Below, piece after piece: positions 22,435-34,596 of a DNA stretch of 64,000 nt (its first letter is position 1; each line of letters begins with the position of its first letter). The translations under genes were made by a program, and so were the position numbers. Location: positions 2,641,314-2,705,313 of the forward strand of contig CH003313.1 of assembly GCA_000149265.1 (NCBI GenBank), in the 5' to 3' direction. The notes beneath the pieces were generated by a model that was given only the letters and a program-made list of their open reading frames with translations, ran no database searches and was not told where the DNA came from. The stretch comes from Ciona savignyi. Taxonomy: Eukaryota > Chordata > Ascidiacea > Phlebobranchia > Cionidae.

Positions 22435-24217
22435 AATAGCTTTTTTCAATTAGATTAACAAATTAACTGGGTGGTATCCACGCTTCTGACTGTCGCATGA
22501 ACACGATTACATACAGACGGTGCAGCCGATGGAGACGTATGTTAATACAGTATCACCTGCAAAATGCGTGGAGATAATGACGACACATTTGAGCTGTATC
22601 TTCCTGTTATCGGGTTTAGTTACATTTGACCTCTGAGATTTGGACATCATTTTCAAGATTTTACGTCGTTGACCAACGCGTTACCGAACCACGATAAGCG
22701 TCAAGGTCATTTTCTGGTTGGTAATCATGCGTTGTTTTCCAACTATGAAATTTGATAAGTTTTTGAAAATTCGATAAGTTTTGAAAATTCGAAATGAAAT
22801 CACAGAAAAAATTTCACGGAAACGTAACTAAGAGCGAGGGAGACAGATTTCCCAGAGCGTACTTTGCTCGTCGTTCGGTAAAGTCCAAAGCCAAACAGTA
22901 ATGACATGTTAATTGTTTAAAAGACTGTCTGTGTGCTATCCCGGTATCACCTGGCCGAATGGAGGGCAAACAAACCTACAACAGAAAAGCCGAGCGAAGG
23001 AAACGATTTCTTTGACTGAAGGCGGCGGATAAGACCTTCCTTCCTTTCTCTCGCGCTGACTTCTTTCCGATCTGCAAACATGCCAGTCTTTCCGCCCTGT
23101 GTATTCATCTGCGACCCGAGCCCAGTCCGCGCCGGCTTAGCCACGACTGGACGTTGAGATTGCAAAGATATGAGCAAGTTTGGTTTTTAATAGCTTACTC
23201 AGCATACACCGGCAGCGGTGTATTTAGAAAGAAAGTTAAAAAACATTTAATTTTAACTTTTAATTAATAGATTAATTGCGAGTGGTCGTTTTGATAGAAC
23301 ACAGCAGATTAAGTTTTTTAAGTCCGTATTGTGCGAACTGATCTGAAAGCCTAATTACTACCATTTTGTAGCACTTGATAATAATTAACATGTAAACAAT
23401 GGCTTATTTGTTGCGGCGTTATAAAGTGATTAGGACGGCAAGATATAAGACATCTATGCAGCATAGTATTTTTGTTAAACCTTTTAATTCATTGTTTGTT
23501 TTTTATTGTTTATTTATGTTACCAGTTTAAACAGTTGGTAAACACGTTAGGCAGGGTCAGGGTACGACCTCTTTCCATAATTGCAATAATTCGTCGCAAT
23601 TTTGTGCCGGAAAACCAATCAATTTTTACGAGTTTATTTTTATGGTGTTTTAATTGCACGCTGTTACTCTTTTTATGGTTGGTAAGGTAAACGCCGACAG
23701 TTGGCATTCGCGTTAATACGCTTTTAAGTATGTTGGATCGAGGGTGGATGAATACCCTCTCGGAAAGTAGGCCAGTGTGAAAAATGCGATTCCTTCGAAA
23801 AGGTTAAGACTTCGCAGCTTATAATAAATCGTTAAAATCGGCATCTCATCCATTATTCTATTGTGGTGGGGTTGTTTTGGGTTATACTTCCAATTTTCGC
23901 CATACTAAATCACTGTATTTTCGTCTTAAATAATTCAGATTATTCCGAGACCGCTGTGGTCAGGACATAAAAATGTCTCTGTAAATAAGTATTTGAACGA
24001 AGCTTACAGTGACATTACTAGCATATGTGGAAAGGTTATATTTGCCCACCGGCTTTTGTGTGCTGTGTCGTATTTAATCCCACAAAGTTTGCTTTCAGGT
24101 TCACGCGGACGTTTTTTACGATCACGCAGATCTTTTTTTAGCCTGAAATCGTGAAGTAGGCATCCCGAGCAAGAATCACGCTGATCTAACCTCGTTTTTT
24201 TCCCGAGCGGTTTAATC

Positions 24218-27200
24218 ATGCTGTTCCGGACATACACGCTATCTTTCTTCTGTAGTGTGGTCCTTTTGCTCTGCTATACCACAAGAGCGTATGCTGGATG
24301 CGCCGACATAGGACGATGCTGCAGTGGGAAAAGCACGTCGTGCAAATTCAGCTACGGATCATCACGTTCCGGCCGAGTCTGCTATTGCGACGATTTCTGC
24401 CAGAAATCAGGGGATTGCTGCAGTGATTATGAGTCGTACTGTCTATCAAGAGGTAAGGCTTGAAATATGCATTTAAATCCTTCATTATAATACTCCAATG
24501 TAAATTTACTCATAAATGTGTACATATTGCGGATATATTGCATGCAGACATGTAAGACCTTCATTGAGGTTCTTAGAGATTTCGTCAATGTCTTTCCACT
24601 TAAAGCGACAATTGCGCAATCTATCAAAGTGCAAAGCGACGCAGATAAAAGCGAAGTTAGACCTTCTATTCATACATAACCTTTGTGCGTGGGTATAACA
24701 GCCGGGCCGTCTTCCGGTTTAGACTGGGCGATTAATTGTGATATTTGCCGAGCGGCGAATATAGAGCTCCAAGCTTTCTCCGGTATACGTCTTGGAAAGT
24801 CTTGCGCTTAATTCAAAGTGATCTCGTTTCTAGTTGCCTTTTAACAAGCCCGGGTACGTGACCTACGGGTGAAAGTTCATTTATTATTGAAATCGGATAC
24901 TGGTTAGGCTAAGCGAGCACTTATTTAAATTACCCCCGCCCAAGGAAATCACGAATTCTGTTTAACTGACCACTATAGTCGAAACAAACACATGGAGTAA
25001 GAGTGGTACTTTTAAATTATTTATACCAGCCTTAATACAAACGGTGGAACCGGTACTGGTTTCGGATTTAACTGGCAGCTTGGTTGTTGTGTAGTAATTT
25101 AATTCCGAAGCCGTTTCAGCAGCTAAATGGACATCACAGGCGCTACCCGATCCTACGAGACGTGCTGTCTAAATTACCAGTTTTGTACATTTTCACTTCT
25201 ATTGTGTCCACGTAATTCCCGCACACATGGATCGGATTTACTAGACCGACGCGTGGACAACTGCTCTTTGATTTCAAAACTTAATTCCAATTCTTGCCCT
25301 TTTAAGACTTTTAAAATATTTTAGAATAAAAATAAATAAAGTAGGGTTATAATAGCTGCGTTACAGATAGATGAATGTTGAACAGGTTTGCTCAAGTAAT
25401 GTATTTTGACGAAATCCAGAATTATTTTAAATTTCTTTGGTGAGTGTTAAACATAACAGTGCTCAATCGTAGGCCTAGGTATTTTTGCTTGGTGCAAAAT
25501 TTTGCAAGATTAAAGCTGATTTTAAAAGCACCAACAGCTATCTCTGGCTAATTACATACTCCTGTTGCCGATGATCCTATTAAGAAAAACCAATGTAAAA
25601 TATGTAGGTATCAAATCAAGGGCGAATTTTGAAATAAAACGTATAGCCAGTTTAATTTTATAACTTATTTCCCTAGTAATACGCTTATTAATATGTCATA
25701 GGTGATGTATTTTATAGCATATATCAAATTATTATCAAAAATTAAGTCAAGTAGCAAAAAATAGGTTTGACGACTTGTGTCCAAATGTCGATACTTAAAT
25801 ACGAAGCACAATAAAATAGAATGTTTAAAATGATGCAGTTCGTAAATGTTTATATTCGTAAGCCAGTCATTATGCGATCGTCCATTCGTAAATAATACGT
25901 CACTCGGGGACCAAGTGGCTACGCATGGTTGCTCAGTTAATAAATAACTTTGGATAGTCGGTGGCATCAAAGGGAATTTGAAAAGAAGTTTCATAAATCG
26001 ACTGTCCTAACAACATTAAGTCCTTTAAGTTAATTTTGGTTCTCTAAGTTGGATCTCGCCCAATCCTATCCGCTGCGATATGATTTAAAACGGTTTGTAA
26101 TAAAAAAGGATTTGAAAGGTATTACGGTACGGCCGTGTGGCCAAATGGCTAACGCGACCGATACATATACCAAATTATATTCAAAAAATCCGTAAGACAA
26201 GAACATCACGAGATCGAAACTTGGCTAGGTTAAAAAAAAACAAATAAAAAATTGAAAGGTATCACAATTATCTATTCTATGAAAATAGCTTGCGGGATTG
26301 TTTTCAATTAGAGTCACGTGGACGTAATAACCGGCGGCCTTTAGGCTGGTCCCAATGGAATGACTTTAAGCTTGCGGTTAAGTCGCTGTTCTTCATCAGC
26401 TGTTGGCTGGATAAGGCTATTTTTACTGGTTCGTCTTAAATATTTATGTGACAATGGCCGATAAGCTTTAAACTCAGCAATGTCAATTATTATGCAATAA
26501 TGGAGGGTTCTGTGCGTTTACTTTGTATCTGTGGTCGTTAAAATGCCAATTAATATCCAATATTGCAGTTATTGCAATATTGCTTTTATGCCTTTATTTT
26601 CTATTGTTTGACGTTATAATAATAAACACGAAGCTGGGCATAAATTAAGCTACAGATTTCCCACGTGTGGAAGAATGCCTCCTAACCGCTGCGAAGTTGC
26701 CGTCGTCGCTTGTATTTTAGTTTGTCAGCACTCAGCCTGTCTACCAAGTATTATCGTATGTTTTGTCGCTCTTTCCACACATAGAGCGTAAGCAAATTTG
26801 GTTTCTATCACTACTTGTTACCCAGCCATCGTCGCCGTGTTTTCAACGCAACAGAAACCAAAAAACAGGGCAACCACAGAGCGTTTATAGGAAACCAAAT
26901 CAGAAGGAAGACAAACTTGGAATAAAATAATAAATAAATAGTACAATTACAAAACTTCAAATTGCATTGCCAAAATGTCGAATCAACTTAGAAAGGAAGA
27001 CAAACTTGGAATAAAATAATTTTAACGATACAAAATCGTAAATTCTATTGCCAAACTGTAGAATCACATTTAACTTGAGTTAATGCGACGATGAACTCGC
27101 TATAGTATGTTCTTTTCCTCTATTACCATGGCGTTGGTACCCACCAATACCCCTTACATGGCCAATGTCCATACAACAGGCGGTTAGTGTTTAACATGGG

Positions 27201-30200
27201 GTTGGAGTTAGGTTTAGTTCTGGGGTTGAGATTAGTGTTTAGGAAAGGGTTAGAATTAGTTTTCCTAACTTTAGTGAGCAGTTTCCTTCTTTCCTCCTTT
27301 TAGTGTTGCACAGTATTGTCGACTGACATTGTTCCATTCATAATTACGTGAAATGAACAAGCTACTAACATTTTACCACCAAAGCATGCTTTGCCTACGC
27401 ACGGGGACAATAATTGACTTTAAAAAGATTTTCTCCCAACCCACACATATTGCAAGCTAAGATACATGTATAAACAAAATTTTCCAACCAGAAAATCGAC
27501 CGTGAGAATAATATTTTGCGACTCAAAGTTACATTTGCTCATGACGTCACTGTCCTTCCAATTCGTCACACATGACTTCAGTTGAACTTACATGACGTAG
27601 GTAAAACGAAGATTATTACCAAATAAGGCGCGAACGAATAGAGTTTATATCTGACCGCAAATTGGTAAATATCGTTGTTGTTTCACGTTGGAGGGTTTGC
27701 TGAACGTTCAACTTCTCGAAGTCAATGTTTTCGAGATGTCGGATATTTGCGAGCTTGATAAAGTATGTACGCTAGCGATAGTTTTTCACGTCCAATAATT
27801 TAATCTACACCACATTAATTTGAGCGCAGTTGTACGGTCATCAACAATTAAAATCACAATTTATAGCGACGTTTTAAAAAATAGTGCTCTTTAACAAATC
27901 CTCAACAAAATTGACGATAAATCTCCATCACGATTAGACTGCAGAAACCAGATCATATACGTCATTCTTTAAAACATTTCGCCTGATCAGTCCGACATAA
28001 AGATATAGACTTTAAGTTGATCATATAATTACAGGGTTGGTTGTTTGGGTACATCTAGATTGGCGAATTATCGTGAACTATTGTTTCAATGCATTCATCT
28101 ATAAATTACATTGTTTATCGTCAAAATCGAGATAGCACGAACAAAGACCAAAAGTAATTTTAGTTAACGCGACCGATACATGTACCAACTTTTGAACAAA
28201 AAAAACATTTTTCGGGAGTACATACAATTAAATTTGATACTACACAAAATAACAACAAGATATCACAATATGCGTGTTTTGTTTAAATACGGAAAGACTG
28301 TATAGAATTTAAATATGAAGTGTATAGCATTTTTTCAACATTGCTTATAATGAAATATTAATTTAAAATCTGATCTTTAAAATAGGGAAAATAGGCAAAA
28401 ATCTGAACAATTGTAGTCGTGAACTGAATTGGTTTCCTTGAAAAATTAGTGTAATTTAACACCGCAATACGGTATAACTGAGCTACGTATAGTATAATTT
28501 ATTAAAATACTTTTTAAATAGTGTATATTTATAATATTTTTTCTAATTTTTTGTAAAGGGTTTACCACTGTATTTTAACGTAAACTATGTAATATTATAA
28601 ACCATATTATGCATTAAAGGACTTTTTATGATGAGTAGCTTTGGGTTTAACATCGTATTTTAACGTAAACTATATGAAAAGCTGTGTACATTTCTCCCTT
28701 GGTTTGTGTAAATGCCTATATATATATATATATAACATATATACGTTGTTAAGTTTTTATTATAGAAACGTCAAAGTTGCCATGGTGACGCACCAAATAC
28801 GCACGAACTCCTGTTTCCATGACCACAGCAATGATTATGTTACAGCTTATTATTACGTACCGGACCACTTGTTCAACTGATTTATTTGCATTTAATCAAC
28901 GAGAGCGCGGTAAAGTGTAAAATTAAAGCCACTAGAAAACTTCTATTTGGAACAAACAAAATATACCTTTTTTAGTATTGACCGCAGAAAAACAAGTTGA
29001 GTTTATTATGCGATGTCATGTCGAGCCTTTTAGACGCCAAGGCCCGCTTTCATTAAACCAGAAACGCTCTTATGCAGTATGCTTTGGCAATTGTGGTAAA
29101 TTAGTTTTGGAAACACTATCTCGGAGTGGTGCTCTGTCATATTACATCATCGTTCACGTTAGAGTTTACGAGTTTTCCAAAATTAGCCTCTCCTTCCCGG
29201 CCCAATATAGACCGACTCATAATTCATCAAGGCTACGTCATCGCACACCTATTTGGAAAGGAATTTGTGAGGGTTGTAAAACTGTTTAAATATTTAGGAG
29301 TAGGATGAGAAATAAAAGAGCGAAAAATTCATCCCCAAAGATCCTAAATAACTTTAAGTATTCCAAACGCGGGCAACACTAAAATGAGGGAAGGAGGGAA
29401 ACTGCCCACTAAAACTATGGAAACTAATTATAACCCTATCCCAAACACTAATCTCAACCCCAGAACTAACTATTGTTTCAACCCATGTTTAAAACCAACT
29501 CTAATGCCCCAATCTTTATTTTAGTGAGCAGTTTACCTCATTCCCTCTTTCCCTCCTTTTATACTTCCCCTCCAAACGCCGCCCTGTACCGCAGTTCATA
29601 TTACGGTTTCCGGTATCGCTGGATCCAAGGCCGCCAGCTTCCAACCTCGATAAGCATAGAACATGTTAAGCAAACACACTGAATACACACCGGCAGATAA
29701 AAGCCGGCAACCAAACAACTGCATATAAGTCGGAAAAAATGAAGAAAATTATAAATTATATTGAAAAATCGAAGTATTGCGTCTAAAAGCCCGGTTTTTC
29801 GAGAAACAATTAGAGTCTTTATTTCAAAAAGTAAAATTAAAATTCAGTTTGTTTGTCAATCTATCTTCCATCAAATGATATGTCTCTTTTGGTCTGTAAC
29901 CCTGTGTATTAATTCTTTGTTTTGAGTTTATTATGTCATCGTCTGTTTTAAGTGTTTCGTATTCATTCCATTGTTCTTAGAGTCGAAGATTATGTGCCCT
30001 CGTCATAATCTGAAAGGTCTATAAACTTTCTGATCTAATTCAAATTACCTTCAAGTTCCTGCGTCAGGACTAGAAGGTAAACAAATAATCTTGTTCACAA
30101 GGTCTGTTCTACCAAACGAACATTTAAACGAATGAAAGCGTGTATTTAACTGGCGGATTACGTCAGATTTGTGCTCAAAGGGCCATTCATGTCCGCGATG

Positions 30201-33200
30201 ACACCCTCGTGACGTAAGCGCTTTGTATATACATTTTGATCCTGATAAGCCAACGAGGCTGTTGTTTTTGTAACAGAAAATCCGCTGCGTAAGACGTGTC
30301 ACTCACTTTCGGTGCGTGGGCAACGATTATATACGTTTTATGACCGAGTTTTCCGCAAAGAACAACCCTCTTTTACGGCTCATACCGCATAGTACACATA
30401 TCACTAAACTCGATTTTATAAGCTATTTTATAACGACGACTTTTATATGTGGGGTAAATTCCAAGCTCCATAAAAGTGTTTCATCTGAAGCCGCATATAA
30501 ACTTATTGGACATGGCGCTGAAAGTAATTCGCCGGGGTGGGTGGCCAATTAAAACAGATGGGCAACGGGAGTTTAATGGTTCGTGAACTTGCTGCTCGAT
30601 TTGTCTTCGTTAAGCCACAAACAGCTGGCTTTTGAACAAATAGCGCTTTATTGAGAGACTTAAACGTGTTAAAAGGACCCTAGGAGTGTATTCGGGGAAC
30701 TGGATTGAATCTGTGTTTCGTCTGGCACAACATCGCTTGCCCTTATACCAACATAGCGCTGAGTGTCCGGATGATAAGATTCGTGACCACACGCACACGT
30801 TGTGTACTTGCGTGTAGGATTTCCCGTGGCTAGCCGTACCCCCTATCAATGCGGAAACAAAAACTCTCGAGATAACCTTAATCCTACCTCAAGAGGCTTC
30901 GGCATTTTCAGCGTCCTCAAATATAAACTTTAAACGTTTCTTGTTGTTACTAAGCCACCACCCTATGCCAATAATGATGAAGTGTTTAATATATTTTTAC
31001 AACGAACATTCAATGAGAATTTTCTAGAAGTAAATCCCACGATAAAAAAACCATGGTTAGACGACAACTGAGAAAATGTAACCGAAATCTATAGACAATT
31101 TGCCTTAAATTTTAAAATCGATATACAGTATTTGTTCTTTTTTTAAAAGCAAAAAAATAGAGAAATCGACACTGTCTTCATGACTATTATAAACCTTTAT
31201 TACCGGGAATTTATGCTTAGTATTTTTGTTGCGGTCTCAGAAATTCTAATATTTCGGTGAATGGTCCCCACCATGCAATATCTGACATCTTGTCGAAGTA
31301 ATATTGCGTTATCAGAAGCTACGGTGGGCGATCGTCGCGGCCAATTGGAAGCGCTCAGCTGAGACAGCCGCGTTGAGGTTAATCGGTCCTGACCTTCGCG
31401 ACGACCCACAACGAAACTCGTTCTGTTGATAATTTTGTTGTTTTGTTGACATTCTCTTTTGCTGTTGTTTTTGTTGTTGTTTTGTTGACATCCCATTTGG
31501 CTGTTGTTTATTTGTTGTTGATATCACACTTGGTTGTTGTTTATTTGTTGTTTTGTTCATATGCTATTTAGCTGTAGAAAACAACAAATAAACATGGTTG
31601 CTCACAGTTCAACGGCAAAAGGAAATCTCAAGACTTGAAACAAAAAAACACTTACTGTAAATCAATTAATTACTCATTTTTAATCTTGATTTATTACAAT
31701 TGCCTTTTTAACACGCCGATTTCCCTTTTTTCACGAATGCCGCTCGGATTAAACAATCAATTAAACATTTACAGCCCAGGACTGCGTCATGACGTATTGG
31801 AGCCACTGGAGTCACTGCACAGCGCGTTGCGGTTTGGGGACCCGCGAACGGCGGAGAGAAGTGCACATACCGCCATCTGGTGGTGGGAAAGAATGCGGGA
31901 AACGAATGCAAACCAAAGCATGTTACCATAACAACGAAAGATGCTATAACAACGGTAATCAATTCCATTTCTTTCTGTATTTTTTGCAATACAGTAAACT
32001 GTAGATGTATAATCGTCGGAGTGTGATAGGATATATATGTCCATCCCCGTGAACTGGAAAACCAAGGGGGTTAACACACGGGCAATCGTCAGATCACATC
32101 GCGCCCACCGTAAGGTTACGGAGCTATTGCAGTGTGTTGTGTATGATTCACACGTCCCTTTGGTTAAGTAGAACCTATCTTTCTACTGAGTTTAGGCAAT
32201 GTTAAGTGCCTTTCCCAAGAACACAACCGACTAGCTAGCAGCCAGTTTCGAATCAGTAACCCTTCCGGCTGTAAGGCGACGCACTAATTATTGGACAATG
32301 ACAACATTAGGGGTAGGCCTAGTTTTTCCTTCTCTAAAGTCTTACACCCAAAAGTTTGAATGATGCAAATCATGACGATTATAAAGTGATTTTATTTACT
32401 TTTGTTGGACTGCAGGCTTATTATAAAATGCTGAAAATGCATCTGATTAAACACGCCTCAAATAACGTCACAGGATTATGAATCAGACACAAGACTAAGC
32501 GATTAGGGAAATCATATCGTTAAGCTTTTATTTGAAGGTCAATATTTAACATTTCAGAAATCGCTCAAATTCTCCCTTCCTACCACAATCGTAAGCGAAA
32601 CGTGCCTGACAAGTATGAACGACCGAGCGTCCTCAAACAAATCAAGAAGGACAGGTTCTGGAAAGCTTATTATTCTAGTGTAACTTAGTGCTCCGCAACC
32701 TTTTTTCACTCGAGGCACATTTAGAAACTTACTAAAGTTGACGGCACATTGCAGTCAAATATGTACAATGGGAGGTCTTCTGACAAGCTATACACATTTG
32801 ACATTATATTAGCGAAGTGTTGAATAGCCGTAAAATCAAATTTCCAAAAAACTAAAATCTTTTTTTTGTTAAAAATTATGTTTAAAACATATTTCCGGCA
32901 GCACACCTAGCATTGTCTTGCGGCACTTTGGTAAAAAAAACTATGTGTACCGCAGCATACCAGTTGCAGAGCACTGGTGTTACTTATACACTTTAAAATG
33001 CAAAAGCACCTGAAGCATTGTTTCTTCTTATGTAGGGCTATCAAAATATGGTTTGTTTGTTTAAATAGGCCGTTCGCTTGTGAACAGAAAATGCTTAATG
33101 AAACAAATGGTTTTGATTTTATCACTGTAATTGCTACGTGCCAGCTCGCAAATTCGTTGAGTAGTCCAAATAAACCCAGTCCTAACACAGAAGGCACAAT

Positions 33201-34596
33201 ACCATTTAACAATTTCATTTCCAAAAAAATTAAAATGTGGTCTTGATCTACAAAATGATAAAAAAGCCTAAAACGCTTGTAAATCCATCTTTGATATCGA
33301 TATCTCTCTTAAAAACGCACGTTAATAGTAGACTTAACCGGATTGGCTATCCGGATATCTGCGCCTGTGGCACCTAAAATTACAAGACTTTTGTAACTGT
33401 AGTATGGACGGCCAATATTGAATTTTGTTCTTTTTCCAGCTACTGCGTGCACTATCGAGTGTCGTCCATTGCCTGGTACTGTCGGTATGCATCGCCATAC
33501 CACGTGTTGAAAGTAGGATCGTCAATATGCGTGGAATGCCACAATACAGCGATGAACGCAGAAGGAAAATGCGCCGGTAAGTTTGCGTGAAATACAGAAA
33601 CACTAAGATGGGAAAGAGGGAAGGAGCGAAACTGCACACTGAAACTATGGAAACTAATTCTAACCCTGTCCTAAACACTAATTATAACCCCAGAACTAAC
33701 TTAACATCAACGCCAACTTTAAAAAATAACTAATACCCTAATCTTTAGTTTAGTAAGCAGTTTCCCTATTTCCCTACTTTTAGTCTTCCCCTTAAAATAA
33801 ACATCTAGTCAGACAGATTACTCCGTTGAGTTAGTGCGCCTTTCAGCCGAAGGTTTTTGGTTCGAAACTGGTCGCTAGCTAGTCGGTTGTGTCCTTGAGC
33901 AAGACACTTAACAGACATTGCCTGCCTGAACCCAGCAGATTAATTGGTTCAAATTAAAGGAACGTGTGAATCATACACAACACACTGCAATTGCTTGAAA
34001 CACACAACTGTTTTGTAAATTCATTAAAATACATACTTTTATGCCCATAACATTTATAACGTGATCTGCTAAACATTCACATTTTTTTGGTAACGATAAA
34101 AGGAGAGAAACTACTAAAACTATGGAAACAAATTGTAAATCTAAACACTATTGTTAACCCCAGGCCAAACTCTAAATTTTACTCCATCTTCTTTTTTTTT
34201 AATATATTTTAACCGAGCCAAGTTATCGAGCCCAGTATCGTTACTAGGTTTTTTTTTTTTTTTTTTATTTTTTTTTTTTTTATTTATTTATTTTTTAACC
34301 GAGCCAAGTTTCGAACCCATGATGGACTCGTCACTTAAACCGTTTTTATATAGTGGACGATATATGTATCGGTCGCGTTAACCATTCGGCCACACGATCG
34401 TAAATTTTAACTTCATCACTGGTACGAACAAAATGTCACCGTCTTCTGCCCTCTACCAGGTTCCTACACTGGAATGAGAAGTCGCTGGAGGTCGCTACTG
34501 GGTCGACCGTGCCATGGCTCGTGGGAGAGCAAGGGAGAGAAATTAGAAAATTGCCGATGTGGCGAAAATCCGGGAAAAGACTTCATTTTCGTGTGA
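24218..34596 (+). CDS. SBSPON: SBSPON orthologue: somatomedin B + thrombospondin type 1, secreted
   Basis: Secreted extracellular-matrix protein. Coding exons 24218-24452, 31775-31954, 32558-32654, 33440-33576 and 34460-34596, with phases 1-1-2-1, give 261 aa (human about 264). Residues 1-26 are a signal peptide ending RAYA. Residues 27-75 form a somatomedin B domain with eight cysteines (GRCCSGKS, CYCDDFC, GDCCSDYESYC). Exon 2 encodes a thrombospondin type 1 repeat (YWSHWSHCTARCG, then TRERRRE, the WSxWSxC and basic-strand motifs). Exon 4 has VGSSICVECHNTAMN and exon 5 ends NCRCGENPGKDFIFV. Both line up with the C-terminal SBSPON region as I recall it (CVDCQPPAMN; ending SFIFI). The signal peptide supports the start. 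The first intron is 7.3 kb. Confidence 0.93.
26126..26251 (+). repeat. SINE-B copy with target-site duplication
   Basis: tRNA-like head (cgtgtggccaaatggctaacgcgac; B-box remnant gagatcgaaac), then ggctaggttaaaaaaaaac. Direct repeats flank it: ttgaaaggtattac at 26112-26125 and ttgaaaggtatcac at 26252-26265. This pairing, with the A-tract, shows retroposition. Confidence 0.8.
26904..27070. repeat. Tandem duplication, about 90-bp unit
   Basis: The block ggaagacaaacttggaataa recurs, followed in both copies by aatt..attgccaaa and gtagaatca/gtcgaatca. Confidence 0.7.
27178..27312. mobile_element. Palindromic MITE, left end missing
   Basis: Keeps the gggttag-rich centre and the right end (gtgagcagtttccttctttc, ccttttagtgttgc). 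The left inverted end is absent. Confidence 0.6.
28160..28212 (+). repeat. SINE-B fragment
   Basis: Only gttaacgcgaccgatacatgtaccaac and adjacent A-rich sequence remain, from the A-box part of the unit. Confidence 0.4.
29370..29572. mobile_element. Palindromic MITE, ggagggaaactgc family
   Basis: Left end ggcaacactaaaatgaggga with aggagggaaactgc, right end gtgagcagtttacctc with ccctccttttatacttccc. The centre contains aaccccagaactaac. Confidence 0.7.
31420..31595. repeat. TTG-rich tandem low-complexity DNA
   Basis: Repeats of gttgttttgttgaca and gttgtttatttgttg in four imperfect units. On the minus strand it makes Gln/Lys-rich open frames that I do not regard as genes. It ends about 180 bases before SBSPON exon 2. 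Confidence 0.7.
32025..32300 (-). repeat. SINE-A copy
   Basis: Full minus-strand layout within SBSPON intron 2, from ggatatatatgtccatccccg to ggctgtaaggcgacgcacta. Confidence 0.8.
32687..32986. mobile_element. hAT-like miniature element (gtgctccgcaa ends)
   Basis: Left end agtgctccgcaacctttttt and right end gttgcagagcactgg are inverted. Interior ggcacatt and cggcac units repeat. Same family as 5871-6143. It begins about 30 bases after SBSPON exon 3. Confidence 0.65.
33600..33792. mobile_element. Palindromic MITE, ggagggaaactgc family
   Basis: Left end gggaaggagcgaaactgcac and right end gtaagcagtttccctatttc; it lies in SBSPON intron 4, starting 24 bases after the exon. Confidence 0.65.
33815..33995 (+). 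repeat. SINE-A copy
   Basis: Head (gattactccgttgagttagtg, ggttcgaaactggtcgctag), core ccttgagcaagacacttaac and body to cacactgcaattgc. SBSPON intron 4. Confidence 0.75.
34188..34400 (-). repeat. Dimeric SINE-B with long poly-T, flanked by target duplication
   Basis: Minus-strand unit with two poly-T runs: the second copy (to 34400) is complete, with gtttcgaacccatgatggact and cgcgttaaccattcggccac, and the first is a 3' fragment. Flanks taaattttactccatc (34172-34187) and taaattttaacttcatc (34401-34417) resemble an aged target duplication around the whole dimer. Confidence 0.6.

Larger units (their letters stand above)
20787..24217. other. Intergenic region between STAP-like gene and SBSPON
   Basis: No supported exon. 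It holds one SINE-A copy and two hAT-like elements, listed separately. Open frames at 22947-23177 (-) and 23472-23690 (+) lack splice context or recognisable motifs. The last 300 bases may contain the SBSPON promoter, but I see no diagnostic motif. Confidence 0.55.
24453..31774. other. SBSPON intron 1; repeats only
   Basis: 7.3 kb with no exon I can support on either strand. Contents: SINE-B with target duplication, two MITEs, a tandem duplication (26904-27070) and TTG-rich low-complexity DNA near its 3' end. An ATG frame at 27736 (MSDICELDK before gtatgt) resembles a first exon, but I found no partner exon. Confidence 0.55.

Noticed and set aside
22947..23177. 76-codon minus-strand frame with many basic residues
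   Set aside because: No splice signals, family motif or neighbouring exons support it.
28978..29289. Open frame of about 100 codons on the plus strand inside SBSPON intron 1
   Set aside because: No ATG at its start, no upstream exon in a compatible phase, and no recognisable motif.
31312..31560. Gln/Lys/Asn-rich open frame on the minus strand
   Set aside because: It is the translation of TTG-rich tandem low-complexity DNA, not a gene.
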